A stretch of DNA of 64,000 nucleotides. It comes from Arthrobacter alpinus (GTDB lineage: Bacteria > Actinomycetota > Actinomycetes > Actinomycetales > Micrococcaceae). Both the position numbers and the translations under genes were made by a program. The stretch lies in assembly GCF_001294625.1 (NCBI RefSeq), contig NZ_CP012677.1, positions 806,001-870,000 of the forward strand, given 5' to 3'. This document shows positions 17,373 to 26,376 of the stretch, in pieces (the first letter of the stretch is position 1; each line of letters opens with the position of its first letter). A model generated the notes under the pieces. That model was not told where the DNA came from, searched no databases, and saw nothing but the letters and a program-made list of their open reading frames with translations.

Positions 17373-18554
17373 GTGACTGTCACCGATATCCCCACCAGCG
17401 ACACCAAGCTGGACCTCCCGCCCCTGAAACTTGGCAACATCACCGTGGAAACCCCCGTGGTGCTTGCCCCCATGGCCGGAATCACCAACACCGCTTTCCG
17501 CCGGCTCTGCCGCGAGCACGGCGGCGGCGTCTTCGTCTCCGAAATGGTCACCTCCCGTGCCCTGGTTGAACGCACGCCGGAGTCCATGCGGCTGATCAGC
17601 CACGACGAGGATGAGAAGATCCGCTCCGTGCAGTTGTACGGGGTTGACCCTCAAACCGTGGGCAGGGCTGTGCGCATGCTGGTCGAGGAAGACCACGCGG
17701 ACCATATCGATTTGAACTTCGGCTGCCCCGTGGCGAAAGTGACCCGCCGTGGCGGGGGAGCGGCACTGCCGTGGAAGATCGATTTGTTCACCGCCATTGT
17801 GAACACGGCAGTCAAGGAGGCCGCCCAGGGCGGTATTCCGCTGACCATCAAGATGCGCAAGGGCATTGACGATGACCACCTGACGTATCTGGAGGCCGGG
17901 CGGATCGCCCGCGACGCCGGTGTTGCCGCCGTAGCGCTGCACGGGCGCACAGCCAGCCAGTTCTACTCCGGCAAGGCCGACTGGGACGCCATCGCGAGGC
18001 TCCGCGAGGCCCTGCCTGACATCCCGGTGCTGGGCAACGGCGACATCTGGAGCGCCGAAGACGCCGTCGCCATGGTGCGTCAAACCGGCGTCGACGGCGT
18101 GGTGGTGGGCCGCGGCTGCCAGGGACGCCCATGGCTTTTCGGTGACCTGATGGCAGCCTTTGAGGGCAGCGATGACCGGCACAGGCCCGGTCTGGCCGAG
18201 GTCTCCGCAGCCGTGTACCGCCACGCCGAGTTGCTCGTGGACACCTTCGACGACGAAAACAAGGCCCTGCGTGACATCCGCAAGCACATGGCCTGGTACT
18301 TCAAGGGATATGTGGTGGGCGGGGAGTTGCGCGCCCAGTTGGCGGCCGTGCCCACCCTGGAGGTCCTGCGCGGCCTGTTGGATCAGCTCGACATGGACTC
18401 CCCTTACCCGGGCCAGGACGCCGAAGGGCCCCGCGGCCGGGCAGGAACACCCAAACGCACCGCCCTGCCGGAAGGCTGGCTGAACGAGCGCACACTCAGC
18501 GGCTCACAAAAAGTTCAGCTCGCCGGCGCTGAACTGGACGTCTCCGGCGGGTGA
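17373..18554 (+). CDS. dusB: tRNA-dihydrouridine synthase
   Basis: 393 residues. It reduces uridines in the D-loop of tRNA using FMN. Landmarks: LAPMAGITNTAFRRLC (FMN barrel start), LNFGCPVAKVTRRGGGAAL with the catalytic Cys, TIKMRKGID, ALHGRTASQFYSGKADW, and VLGNGDIWSAEDA followed by GVVVGRGCQGRPWLF. This is the DusB-type bacterial family. The GTG start is preceded by a weak GAGAG. The stop is followed 30 bp later by dgt, probably in one transcript. Confidence 0.93.
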   Translation: MTVTDIPTSDTKLDLPPLKLGNITVETPVVLAPMAGITNTAFRRLCREHGGGVFVSEMVTSRALVERTPESMRLISHDEDEKIRSVQLYGVDPQTVGRAVRMLVEEDHADHIDLNFGCPVAKVTRRGGGAALPWKIDLFTAIVNTAVKEAAQGGIPLTIKMRKGIDDDHLTYLEAGRIARDAGVAAVALHGRTASQFYSGKADWDAIARLREALPDIPVLGNGDIWSAEDAVAMVRQTGVDGVVVGRGCQGRPWLFGDLMAAFEGSDDRHRPGLAEVSAAVYRHAELLVDTFDDENKALRDIRKHMAWYFKGYVVGGELRAQLAAVPTLEVLRGLLDQLDMDSPYPGQDAEGPRGRAGTPKRTALPEGWLNERTLSGSQKVQLAGAELDVSGG

Positions 18555-18583
18555 GGCACCCCGTTGGCCCTAAACTTAGGGGC

Positions 18584-19858
18584 ATGTCCTCAGATTTAGA
18601 GCCAGCATACGCCCCGCACGATGAGCAGCGTTGGGTGCAAGAAGCCCCCAAATCAAGTTTCCGTACCGTCTTCGAGCGGGACCGGGCGCGGGTTTTGCAT
18701 TCCTCAGCCCTGCGCCGGCTCGGTGCCAAGACCCAGGTGGTGGCCCCGGACACCGATGACTTTGTCCGGACCCGGCTCACTCACAGCCTGGAGGTGGCCC
18801 AGATCGGCCGCGAGCTGGGGCGGACCCTGGGCTGCGACCCGGACGTGGTGGACACGGCATGCCTGGCCCACGACCTGGGCCACCCGCCCTTCGGTCACAA
18901 CGGAGAATCGGTCCTGAACGATCTCTCCCACGACATCGGCGGTTTTGAGGGCAACGCCCAGACGCTGCGCCTGCTGACCCGGCTGGAGTCGAAGGTGTTG
19001 ACGGCCGACGGCGGCTCGGCCGGCCTGAACTTGACCCGCGCCTCCCTTGACGCCTCCGCCAAATATCCGTGGCTGGCCGCCGACGCCCCCTTGATCGACG
19101 GGCGCCGCACCAGCAAATTCGGAGCCTATGTCGATGACCTTCCGGTCTTTGAGTGGCTACGACGCAACGCTCCCACGGGGAAAAGCTGCATCGAGGCGCA
19201 GGTTATGGACTTAGCCGACGACATCTCCTATTCGGTCCACGACGTGGAGGACGCCATTGTGGCCGGCCATGTGCAGCTGAAGTGGCTGGCGAATCCGGAC
19301 CAGCGCAACCGCGTACTGGGCTACACGCAGCAGTGGTACCTGCCCGCCATGGACACCGCTGAGATCGACGCGGCCCTGCAACGGCTGGAAGCAACCAACG
19401 TGTGGGTCCGCCACGCGGACGGCAGCCGGGCCTCGATGGCGGCGCTGAAGGACATGACCAGCCAGCTGATCGGGCGTTTTTGCCAAAGCGCTGTCGGTGC
19501 CACCCGTGCCATCTACGGGCCCGAACGCCTCACCCGGTACGCGGCGGACGTCGTCGTTCCCCAGGAAACGGCTGTGGAAATCGCCGTCATGAAGGGGCTG
19601 GCGACCACCTTCGTCATGACCACCGATCACCGCCAGCCCATCTACCAGCGCCAGCAGGACGTGCTCGGCGAGCTCGTGGCGGTGCTCAGTGCCACCGGTG
19701 ACGCGCACCTGGAGACCATGTTTGCCGCTGACTGGCGTGAAGCGAACGACGACGGCGCCCGGACACGGGTGGTCATCGACCAGATAGCGTCGCTGACGGA
19801 TGTTTCGGCGTTGGCGCTGCACGAACGACTCGTGGGGACCGAACGCACACTGCTTTAG
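18584..19858 (+). CDS. dgt: Deoxyguanosinetriphosphate triphosphohydrolase-like HD-domain protein
   Basis: 424 residues. HD-domain metal ligands are visible: H in RLTHSLEVAQI, the HD pair in LAHDLGHPPFGHNGE, and a later conserved Asp in MDLADDISYSVHDVEDA. The family hydrolyses dNTPs to deoxynucleosides and triphosphate. The ATG at 18584 (before SSDLEPAY) has AGGGG upstream; the longer frame overlaps dusB. In Micrococcaceae the dusB-dgt-dnaG order recurs, as seen here. Confidence 0.9.
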   Translation: MSSDLEPAYAPHDEQRWVQEAPKSSFRTVFERDRARVLHSSALRRLGAKTQVVAPDTDDFVRTRLTHSLEVAQIGRELGRTLGCDPDVVDTACLAHDLGHPPFGHNGESVLNDLSHDIGGFEGNAQTLRLLTRLESKVLTADGGSAGLNLTRASLDASAKYPWLAADAPLIDGRRTSKFGAYVDDLPVFEWLRRNAPTGKSCIEAQVMDLADDISYSVHDVEDAIVAGHVQLKWLANPDQRNRVLGYTQQWYLPAMDTAEIDAALQRLEATNVWVRHADGSRASMAALKDMTSQLIGRFCQSAVGATRAIYGPERLTRYAADVVVPQETAVEIAVMKGLATTFVMTTDHRQPIYQRQQDVLGELVAVLSATGDAHLETMFAADWREANDDGARTRVVIDQIASLTDVSALALHERLVGTERTLL

Positions 19859-19895
19859 GTAGTGCCGCCACGTTGCGTTCACGTAAACTGGCGGT

Positions 19896-21845
19896 GTGGC
19901 TGGGCTAATTAAACGAGAAGACATAGACGAGGTGCGAACGCGCACCGACCTCAAAGAAATCGTCGACGCCTACGTCACCTTAAAATCCGCAGGAATCGGC
20001 TCCTTCAAGGGCCTGTGCCCGTTCCACGACGAGCGCAGCCCCTCCTTCCATGTGCGCCCCCAGATGGGCTATTTCCACTGTTTTGGTTGCCAGGAGAGTG
20101 GCGATGTCATCTCCTTCATCCAGAAGATGGACCACATTCCCTTCTCTGAGGCGGTGGAAAAACTTGCGTCCCGCATCGGCTTCGAACTCCACTACGAGGA
20201 CGGCGGGACGGGCCCGCGCCGCGAAGACGTGGGGCGGCGGCAACGGCTCCTGGATGCCCACAAGATCGCTGGTGAATTCTTCCGCGAACAGCTTCTGACC
20301 CCGGCCGCTACCACGGCACGGCAGTTCCTGGCTGAGCGCGGTTTTGAACGCAGCGCCGCCGACCACTTTGGGGTCGGGTTTTCCCCTCAGGGCTGGGATT
20401 CGCTACTCAAGCACCTGAGCGCGAAGGGCTTCACCCACGAGGAGCTCAAGCTCACCGGCATGTTCTCGGAAAGTTCCTCCGGTGCCAGCCAGAACAGGAT
20501 CTACGACAGGTTCCGCGGCAGGCTCATGTGGCCCATCCGGGACATCGCCGGGGATACCGTGGGCTTTGGCGCCCGCAAGCTCTTCGAGGACGACCAGGGC
20601 CCGAAGTACCTGAACACCCCCGAAACCCAGCTCTACAAGAAGTCCCAGGTCCTGTACGGGATCGACCTGGCCAAGCGCAACATCGCCTCTAAGCGGCAGC
20701 TGGTGGTGGTGGAGGGCTACACCGACGTCATGGCCTGCCACCTGGCTGGCGTGGATACGGCCGTGGCAACCTGCGGCACCGCCTTCGGTGCCGAGCACAT
20801 CAAGGTGGCCCGCCGGCTGCTGTCCGACGACGGCAGTGGGGGAGAGGTGGTCTTCACCTTCGACGGCGACGCCGCCGGGCAAAAGGCGGCCCTGAAGGCG
20901 TTCGATGAGGACCAGCGCTTCGTGGCGCAGACCTTTGTGGCCGTGGAGCCCTCCGGAGCTGACCCCTGCGAGCTGCGCCAACGCGGCGGTGACGAGGCCG
21001 TGCACTCCTTGATCCGCTCCCGACGGCCCCTGTTTGAATTCGCCATCCGCTCCACACTGGCCAAGTTCGACCTGAGTACCGTGGAAGGGCGGGTGAGCGG
21101 GCTGCGGGCCTCAGCTCCAGTGGTGGCCGCCATCCGCGACGGCTCCACCCGGATGGGCTACAGCCAGGCACTGGCAGGCTGGCTGGGTATCGCCGACCCC
21201 AACGAGGTGCTGCGCGCGGTCAAGGGCGCCGAGAAGCGGGCCCACGCTCAGCCTTCCCACAGCCCTGCCACACAGCATCCGGGGAGCTCTCCGAGCGCCC
21301 CGGCGCGCGGTGACCGCGGGCCGGGTGCAGGCAACGGCGTCGGAACTACGCCACTGCCAGCTGAACCGGAGTTTTCCCGGCCCGACCCGAGGGATCCGCA
21401 GGGGCGCATGGAACGTGAAGCCCTGGAAGTGGTGCTCCAACACCCCGGCTTGCTCTCCACAGGCAATTGGCAACACTTCCATGCCACTGAATTCATGATC
21501 CCTGCCTACAAGGCGCTCCAGCATGGCATTGCGGCGGCGGGGGAGTCGTTGGCTGCATCCTCGCAATGGCTGGAGGCTGTGCGGGAGAACGTTCCGCCCG
21601 TCCTGTCCTCGCTAGTGTCGGAGTTGGCGCTGAGCCCGCTGCCGGCCACCAAGGAGGAAACGCTGAACAGGTACTGCCGCGACATCCTGCGCAGGCTCTT
21701 TGAGATGCAAATCACGCGGTTGAAGCAGGAACGCCTCGGGGCCTTGCAACGCATGGACCCGGCAGTGGATCCAGAGGGCTATCAGATGCTTCAGCGTGAG
21801 CTGATGGAGCTGGAAACTGCCCGTAGGGCGTTGCGGGGGGACTGA
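19896..21845 (+). CDS. dnaG: DNA primase
   Basis: 649 residues. It synthesises RNA primers at the replication fork. An N-terminal zinc-ribbon has [13 protein letters not shown] and [12 protein letters not shown] (CHC2 type). The RNA polymerase/TOPRIM core follows, with [10 protein letters not shown] and [18 protein letters not shown] Pro/Ser/Gly-rich linker at about 450-495 leads to the C-terminal helicase (DnaB)-binding domain. The GTG start lies 37 bp after dgt. Followed by the tRNA-Asn pair. Confidence 0.96.
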   Translation: MAGLIKREDIDEVRTRTDLKEIVDAYVTLKSAGIGSFKGLCPFHDERSPSFHVRPQMGYFHCFGCQESGDVISFIQKMDHIPFSEAVEKLASRIGFELHYEDGGTGPRREDVGRRQRLLDAHKIAGEFFREQLLTPAATTARQFLAERGFERSAADHFGVGFSPQGWDSLLKHLSAKGFTHEELKLTGMFSESSSGASQNRIYDRFRGRLMWPIRDIAGDTVGFGARKLFEDDQGPKYLNTPETQLYKKSQVLYGIDLAKRNIASKRQLVVVEGYTDVMACHLAGVDTAVATCGTAFGAEHIKVARRLLSDDGSGGEVVFTFDGDAAGQKAALKAFDEDQRFVAQTFVAVEPSGADPCELRQRGGDEAVHSLIRSRRPLFEFAIRSTLAKFDLSTVEGRVSGLRASAPVVAAIRDGSTRMGYSQALAGWLGIADPNEVLRAVKGAEKRAHAQPSHSPATQHPGSSPSAPARGDRGPGAGNGVGTTPLPAEPEFSRPDPRDPQGRMEREALEVVLQHPGLLSTGNWQHFHATEFMIPAYKALQHGIAAAGESLAASSQWLEAVRENVPPVLSSLVSELALSPLPATKEETLNRYCRDILRRLFEMQITRLKQERLGALQRMDPAVDPEGYQMLQRELMELETARRALRGD

Positions 21846-21912
21846 ATCTGGGCTCGGCGGCGCCTTCGATTTCGCAACCAGGCCAGCCTTTGTTATTGTT
21901 GTTTCTGCGCGA

Positions 21913-21988
21913 TCCTCTGTAGCTCAATTGGCAGAGCATTCGACTGTTAATCGAAGGGTTACTGGTTCAAGTCCAGTCAGAGGAGCCA
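21913..21988 (+). tRNA. tRNA-Asn(GTT), copy 1, CCA encoded
   Basis: A complete cloverleaf: acceptor TCCTCTG/CAGAGGA, D arm GCTCAATTGGCAGAGC, anticodon arm TTCGA-CTGTTAA-TCGAA with GTT at 21946-21948, T arm CTGG-TTCAAGT-CCAG, and discriminator G followed by genomic CCA. It is identical through base 73 to the copy at 22138. Confidence 0.97.
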
Positions 21989-21993
21989 ACACT

Positions 21994-22028
21994 CGATGGC
22001 CCGTTCCTGTCTCAGGAACGGGCCATCG
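21994..22028 (+). terminator. Terminator hairpin after first tRNA-Asn
   Basis: A perfect 16-bp stem (21994-22009 with 22013-22028) and TCT loop immediately after the tRNA, followed by CTTT. It would separate the first tRNA gene from the second. Confidence 0.7.
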
Positions 22029-22137
22029 CTTTGACGGAAAGCCAATTTCCGTGCGGTGCCCGCGCACGAACAAATACAAAGGATGTTGGGCGTTTTGTTT
22101 TTCTGAAAATGCCCTGCTAATCTATTGTCTGCTTCAT

Positions 22138-22210
22138 TCCTCTGTAGCTCAATTGGCAGAGCATTCGACTGTTAATCGAAGGGTTACTGGTTCAAGTCCA
22201 GTCAGAGGAG
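22138..22210 (+). tRNA. tRNA-Asn(GTT), copy 2, CCA not encoded
   Basis: All 73 bases match copy 1, anticodon GTT at 22171-22173. After discriminator G the sequence is CTTGC, so the CCA end must be added enzymatically. Confidence 0.97.
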
Positions 22211-22221
22211 CTTGCAAATAA

Positions 22222-22258
22222 ATCCCCCGCACTCTTTATGAGTGTGGGGGATTTGTTT
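22222..22258 (+). terminator. Rho-independent terminator
   Basis: ATCCCCCGCACTC pairs with GAGTGTGGGGGAT (one G-U) around TTTAT, followed by TTGTTTT. It lies just downstream of the second tRNA-Asn and before the convergent MFS gene end at 22283. Confidence 0.85.
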
Positions 22259-22282
22259 TCCCCGAATCCATAGAATCGGTGC

Positions 22283-23503
22283 CTAGATCTTAGGCACCAG
22301 GCGCGGGCGCACAATGAACCACAGGGCCGCCATAGCCAACAGGCTGCACGTCCCCATGACGGCGGCCATGGGCGTGGCCGTCGAAACGCCCACTAGGCCC
22401 ACCACCGGGGTAATCAAACCGGCGAACCCAAAGGTTGCAGCGCCCAGGAGCGAAGCCGCTGTGCCTGCCTGTTTGCCGTTGCGAGCCAGTCCCATGACCT
22501 GGACGGAGGGGAACATGAACCCTGTGGCGCAGATGAAAAACCACAGCGGCACGATTGCACCCCACAGGCCAAGCCCCAGCTGGTCGCACACCACCATGGC
22601 CGCAGCCGCGGCCACCTGCCCCACCGTCGCCCATGCGATCACCCACTGCGGTCCGGTATGGCGCATGATCCGCGCCGCGGTCTGCACGCCTGCCACCACG
22701 CCCACGGAGTTCACGGCGAACAAGAACCCATACTGTTGCGCCGTAAAGCCGTAAGTTTCCTGGAACAAGAACGTCGACGCCGACAGGTAGGTGAACAAGG
22801 CGGCGAAGTTCAGCCCTCCCACAAAGAGCGTGCCAACAAAAATCCTGTCACTGAACACCGCCTTGTAGCGGTCCGTGACGCTCACGCCGTCGGACTTCCG
22901 CTTTTCCGGCGGCAGCGTTTCAATAATGAAGACAAAAGCGGCAACCACCACCAAGGTCCCATACCCGGCCAGGAACCAGAAGATCCCGGGCCAGTCCATG
23001 ACGCCCAGCAGCTGGGAGCCGATGACCGGGGCCAGAATGGGTGCCATGCCGTTGACCAGAGCCATGCGAGAGAGCATCCTCACCAACTGGTAGCCGCCAA
23101 AAAGGTCCCGGACCATGGCCATGGCCACCACGCCGCCGCCGGCTGCGCCAATGCCCTGCAGGACACGGAAGACGCCCAGCATGGTGATGTCCGTGGACAT
23201 GGCGGCGCCAACGGAGGCCAGCACGTGCACGGCGGTGGCTACGATCAGCGGCACGCGCCGACCAAATTTGTCGCTGAATGGGCCCACGATCAGCTGGCCG
23301 GCGGCAAAGCCGATCGTGGTCGCGGTCAGTGTCAGCTGCACGGCGGTGGCGCTGACACCGAGTTCCTTGCCAATGATTGGGAACGCCGGGAGGTACAAGT
23401 CAATGGTGAATGGGCCCAAGGCGGTCAGCAGACCAAGTACCAGGATGTAAATGAGCTTTTGTCGCCGGGACAAGCTGTCGCCGGGGTGAATGGTGGGGGT
23501 CAA
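22283..23503 (-). CDS. Bcr/CflA-type multidrug efflux MFS transporter
   Basis: 406 residues with 12 predicted TM segments. The N-terminal TM1 region (LGLLTALGPFTIDLYLPAFPIIG), then QLIVGPFSDKFGRRVPL (MFS motif A) and RVLQGIGAAGGGVVAMAMVRDLF (motif B) match the Bcr/CflA drug-resistance subfamily of proton antiporters. The start is taken as TTG at 23503, with AGGA upstream; an overlapping ATG is out of frame. Substrate unknown; homologues export bicyclomycin, sulfonamides or chloramphenicol. Confidence 0.88.
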   Translation of the reverse strand: MTPTIHPGDSLSRRQKLIYILVLGLLTALGPFTIDLYLPAFPIIGKELGVSATAVQLTLTATTIGFAAGQLIVGPFSDKFGRRVPLIVATAVHVLASVGAAMSTDITMLGVFRVLQGIGAAGGGVVAMAMVRDLFGGYQLVRMLSRMALVNGMAPILAPVIGSQLLGVMDWPGIFWFLAGYGTLVVVAAFVFIIETLPPEKRKSDGVSVTDRYKAVFSDRIFVGTLFVGGLNFAALFTYLSASTFLFQETYGFTAQQYGFLFAVNSVGVVAGVQTAARIMRHTGPQWVIAWATVGQVAAAAAMVVCDQLGLGLWGAIVPLWFFICATGFMFPSVQVMGLARNGKQAGTAASLLGAATFGFAGLITPVVGLVGVSTATPMAAVMGTCSLLAMAALWFIVRPRLVPKI

Positions 23504-23808
23504 AACATGGTTCCTAGCTGGCGAGAATTTAGGGTGCTGACGTGCAAGCCGCCGCTGATGATTTCCGCGTGTGCTTGAGTGTTTATGTTATGCGTATCTT
23601 GCGCCCCAGTGGAACGATTTAGGCGAGCACGATTGTTCTTGCGGGCCGGAAAAACAATCCGGGCACCAATGCCGTTACGTCACGGTGGGAACCCCCCATG
23701 GACTTGGATGGTAATTTTGTCTTTATAGCAGTGTCGCAAGCAATACCGGCACGCAAAGATTTTGGAGCCGGAATGACGGTCGCGGAAGCAAATGATGGAG
23801 GCAGTCCC
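23504..23808. other. Intergenic region between divergent MFS and holin-X genes
   Basis: About 305 bp holding both promoters. The frame of the holin-X gene is open upstream to 23698, and a second ATG with GGAG lies at 23773, so some of this may be translated. No repeat, RNA gene or clear operator was recognised. Confidence 0.4.
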
Positions 23809-24648
23809 ATGACAGGTGCGCAACACGACGTGCACGTCGAAGCCGAGGAACACCGAGCGCCTGACGGCTCAACCCTGGTGTCCGCGATCAAGACAACGGC
23901 CAGGCTGGTGCCCCGCCAGATTACCGACGAGATTGACCTTGCCAAACTGGAACTCGGGCACAAGAAAGCACGGGTGGGTGGTGTGGCGGTTTTCGCCGCC
24001 CTGGCCCTGGTGTTCCTGGCATTACTGGTCATTGCCTTAGTGGTGGCAGCCATCGCGGGGCTGGCCACGGTCATGCCGCTGTGGCTGTCAGCCCTGGTGA
24101 TCAGCGCCACACTACTGGTCCTGATTGCCATCTGCGGACTCGTAACGTTCACGAAGTTCAAATCCCTGCTGCCACTGCTGCCAGAAAATGCCTGGCGGGG
24201 AATTCGGCACGACCTAGGCATCCTTCGCGAAGGCCGGGACTTTGACCCCTCCACGCTCCTTCCCAAGAAGCTGAGCAAGGAAGAGAAGAAAGCACAAAAG
24301 ATGCACGCAGAGGCCGCAGCCGCTCAGGCGAAGGCCGAACGCGAGGCCAAGGCCGCCGAACTCGGCCCCAAGGCAAACGAGCACGAACTCATTGAACGGA
24401 CCAACACCCGCCGCGAGCATTTGGCGTCCCTGCGCGAAGAGTTGCTGGAACAAGCCCACGTGAAGAAGCAGACCGGGTATTTGCTGGACCAAGCCAAGGT
24501 CAAGGCAAAAAGCACGCTCAGTTCCACAGCGGGAGGACCAATGGCCCAGGGGATTGAAACAGTGAAAACGCGGTGGAAACCACTGAGCGTCTTCGCCGTG
24601 TCTGCCACCGCTTGTGTGTTGTTGCTGCGAAAGTTATTCAAGAAGTAA
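23809..24648 (+). CDS. Actinobacterial holin-X (phage holin superfamily III) membrane protein
   Basis: 279 residues from the ATG with GGAGG seven bases upstream; an alternative ATG at 23773 would add 12 residues. LVSAIKTTARLVPRQITDEIDLAKLELGHKKAR precedes two adjacent TM helices, the typical Act_Hol (PF07332) arrangement. The rest is unusual in length: a charged Ala/Lys/Glu-rich coiled-coil (about 140-235) and a final TM near the C terminus ending RKLFKK. Despite the name, such proteins are chromosomal and not linked to phage here; a role in envelope structure is a guess. Confidence 0.75.
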   Translation: MTGAQHDVHVEAEEHRAPDGSTLVSAIKTTARLVPRQITDEIDLAKLELGHKKARVGGVAVFAALALVFLALLVIALVVAAIAGLATVMPLWLSALVISATLLVLIAICGLVTFTKFKSLLPLLPENAWRGIRHDLGILREGRDFDPSTLLPKKLSKEEKKAQKMHAEAAAAQAKAEREAKAAELGPKANEHELIERTNTRREHLASLREELLEQAHVKKQTGYLLDQAKVKAKSTLSSTAGGPMAQGIETVKTRWKPLSVFAVSATACVLLLRKLFKK

Positions 24649-24724
24649 CACGCTTGTCCAGTCAGGCGCCGACAACGGTGCGATGGCGTGCAAAGAACTA
24701 ATCCTCGGGGAGGGGTGAGAGAAG

Positions 24725-25351
24725 ATGGCTGCCGGATCCAGTACGCGCATGGCCAATCCGAACGCCATTGTCACCATTCCCAATATCATCACCGTAGTGA
24801 GGTTTCTGGGGACCCCTTTGTTTGTTTGGCTGGTGCTGGTCAAAGAAGAGTACGGCTGGGGTGTTTTTGTCCTCGCCATGATGGGGTGCACCGATTGGAT
24901 TGACGGGTTCGTGGCCCGCAAGCTGAACCAAGCCTCAAAGCTGGGCCGCATGATGGACCCCGTGGCTGACAGGGTGGCTCTCGTAGCCGTCGTGATCACC
25001 ATGGTCATCGCCCACATCCTGCCGCTGTGGCTGTTGCTGCTGCTGTTGATTCCCGACGTCGTCCTACTTGCCGTCACACTGTACTTCTTCCGTGGCGATG
25101 CCGGGCTGAGGGTCACCATGTTGGGCAAGACACGCACTGCCGCGTTGATGATCGGCACGCCCATGTTGCTGCTCGCCAAGGCGCTTGATTCGGATTTCAC
25201 GTTTGTGCTGTCCTGGGTGATCCTGGCTGCGGCCATGGTGATGCACGTCATCGCCTTTAGTCAATACTTCCGCGCAGTGCTCCTCAAGCACCGGCAAATC
25301 CACCATCCGGCACCTGCGCAGGAACAGCCGCCTGCCATGGGCCAGCCGTGA
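24725..25351 (+). CDS. CDP-alcohol phosphatidyltransferase (PgsA-like)
   Basis: 208 residues, multi-pass membrane enzyme. The family motif D-x2-DG-x2-AR-x8-G-x3-D-x3-D is complete in DWIDGFVAR followed by GRMMDPVAD. It transfers a phosphatidyl group from CDP-diacylglycerol to an alcohol such as glycerol-3-phosphate; N-terminal VTIPNIITVVRFLGTP resembles PgsA-type enzymes, but actinobacteria carry several paralogues. A strong GGGGAGGGG site precedes the ATG. Its TGA overlaps the start of the DMT gene, so the two are coupled. Confidence 0.88.
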   Translation: MAAGSSTRMANPNAIVTIPNIITVVRFLGTPLFVWLVLVKEEYGWGVFVLAMMGCTDWIDGFVARKLNQASKLGRMMDPVADRVALVAVVITMVIAHILPLWLLLLLLIPDVVLLAVTLYFFRGDAGLRVTMLGKTRTAALMIGTPMLLLAKALDSDFTFVLSWVILAAAMVMHVIAFSQYFRAVLLKHRQIHHPAPAQEQPPAMGQP

Positions 25352-26247
25352 TGGGCATAGCCGTGGCCTGTGCCGTGGCGGGGGCGTTTTTCCTCGCCTT
25401 CGGGGCGCAGCGACAAGGCAGTGCCGTGCAAAGCAACACCGGTGGTTTGGCGTTGGGCGGCTCAAGTTTGTTGCGGCTCATCCGCAACCCGCGCTGGGTT
25501 GTTGGGTTGCTGCTCCTGGGTGCGGGCATGGTGTTGAACGTGGTGGCCCTCACCCTGGGCACCTTGACGGTCATCCAACCCATTGGTGCCATCGCCTTGG
25601 TGATTACCACCATCGTCAACTCACGCGACCAAGGCCTCCGGATCAACCGCGCAACAGTGGTGGCGATCAGCGCCTGTGTCACCGGTAGTGCGCTGTTCGT
25701 GCTTCTGGCCGTGAACGTGGTCAGTGAAAATACCCACGTCACAGTCCAACAAGAGCTGACCGTGGTGCTGTTGCTCGCCGTCGTGCTTGGTATTTTTGGT
25801 GGCGCACTGGTGATGTTCAAGCACAAGCTCAAGGCGTTCTTCTACATTCTTGGCGCCGGAGTGCTCTTTGGCTTTGTGGCAGTGTTGACACGCATCATTT
25901 CCAAACAGTTCTTTGACCCCAACGGGCTGTTTCTGCTCAACGTGCAATGGTATTCAATCATTGCGATTGCTGCTGCCGGCGGCCTAGGCAGTTGGTTTGT
26001 GCAAAGCGCCTACGCCAGCGGGCCCCCTGACCTTGTCATCGCAGGGCTGACGGTCATTGATCCGATGATTGGCATCGCCATCGGCATTGTGATCCTAGGT
26101 GAGTTGCGTCCCGATGTGCCGCCGGTGATAGCGATATCCATGGCGGGAGCGGCATTGCTTGCTATCGTGGGTGTTGTTGCGCTGTCGCGGCACCATCCGG
26201 ACGTGGTCAAACGGCGGGCGGATGCCAAAAGGGAGCCACGGAAGTAA
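25351..26247 (+). CDS. DMT-superfamily (EamA/NIPA-like) transporter
   Basis: 298 residues, about nine TM segments of the drug/metabolite transporter type (GAFFLAFGAQRQGSAVQ, VVGLLLLGAGMVLNVVAL, TLTVIQPIGAIALVITTI). The start is ATG overlapping the previous TGA; a GTG three bases earlier (25348) is equally possible. It follows the phosphatidyltransferase without a gap, which suggests co-expression. Substrate unknown. Confidence 0.8.
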   Translation: MGIAVACAVAGAFFLAFGAQRQGSAVQSNTGGLALGGSSLLRLIRNPRWVVGLLLLGAGMVLNVVALTLGTLTVIQPIGAIALVITTIVNSRDQGLRINRATVVAISACVTGSALFVLLAVNVVSENTHVTVQQELTVVLLLAVVLGIFGGALVMFKHKLKAFFYILGAGVLFGFVAVLTRIISKQFFDPNGLFLLNVQWYSIIAIAAAGGLGSWFVQSAYASGPPDLVIAGLTVIDPMIGIAIGIVILGELRPDVPPVIAISMAGAALLAIVGVVALSRHHPDVVKRRADAKREPRK

Positions 26248-26376
26248 TGCAAGATTGGCCGTGCAATAGTGGGGCCTCAAGACCAGAAGTACGACGGCGT
26301 TCTGACCCCTGCGGTTGACTTCCGTCGGGTGCCGGTCAGGTCCGGCCACCAAACAACCCACCAGGAGTTTTATCCC

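Noticed and set aside
21928..22221. Open frame spanning both tRNA-Asn genes
   Set aside because: It is a translation of the duplicated tRNA sequence, hence the internal repeat; not a protein.
23809..24648. Prophage signal from the holin annotation
   Set aside because: No other phage genes nearby; holin-X family members are ordinary chromosomal genes in actinobacteria.
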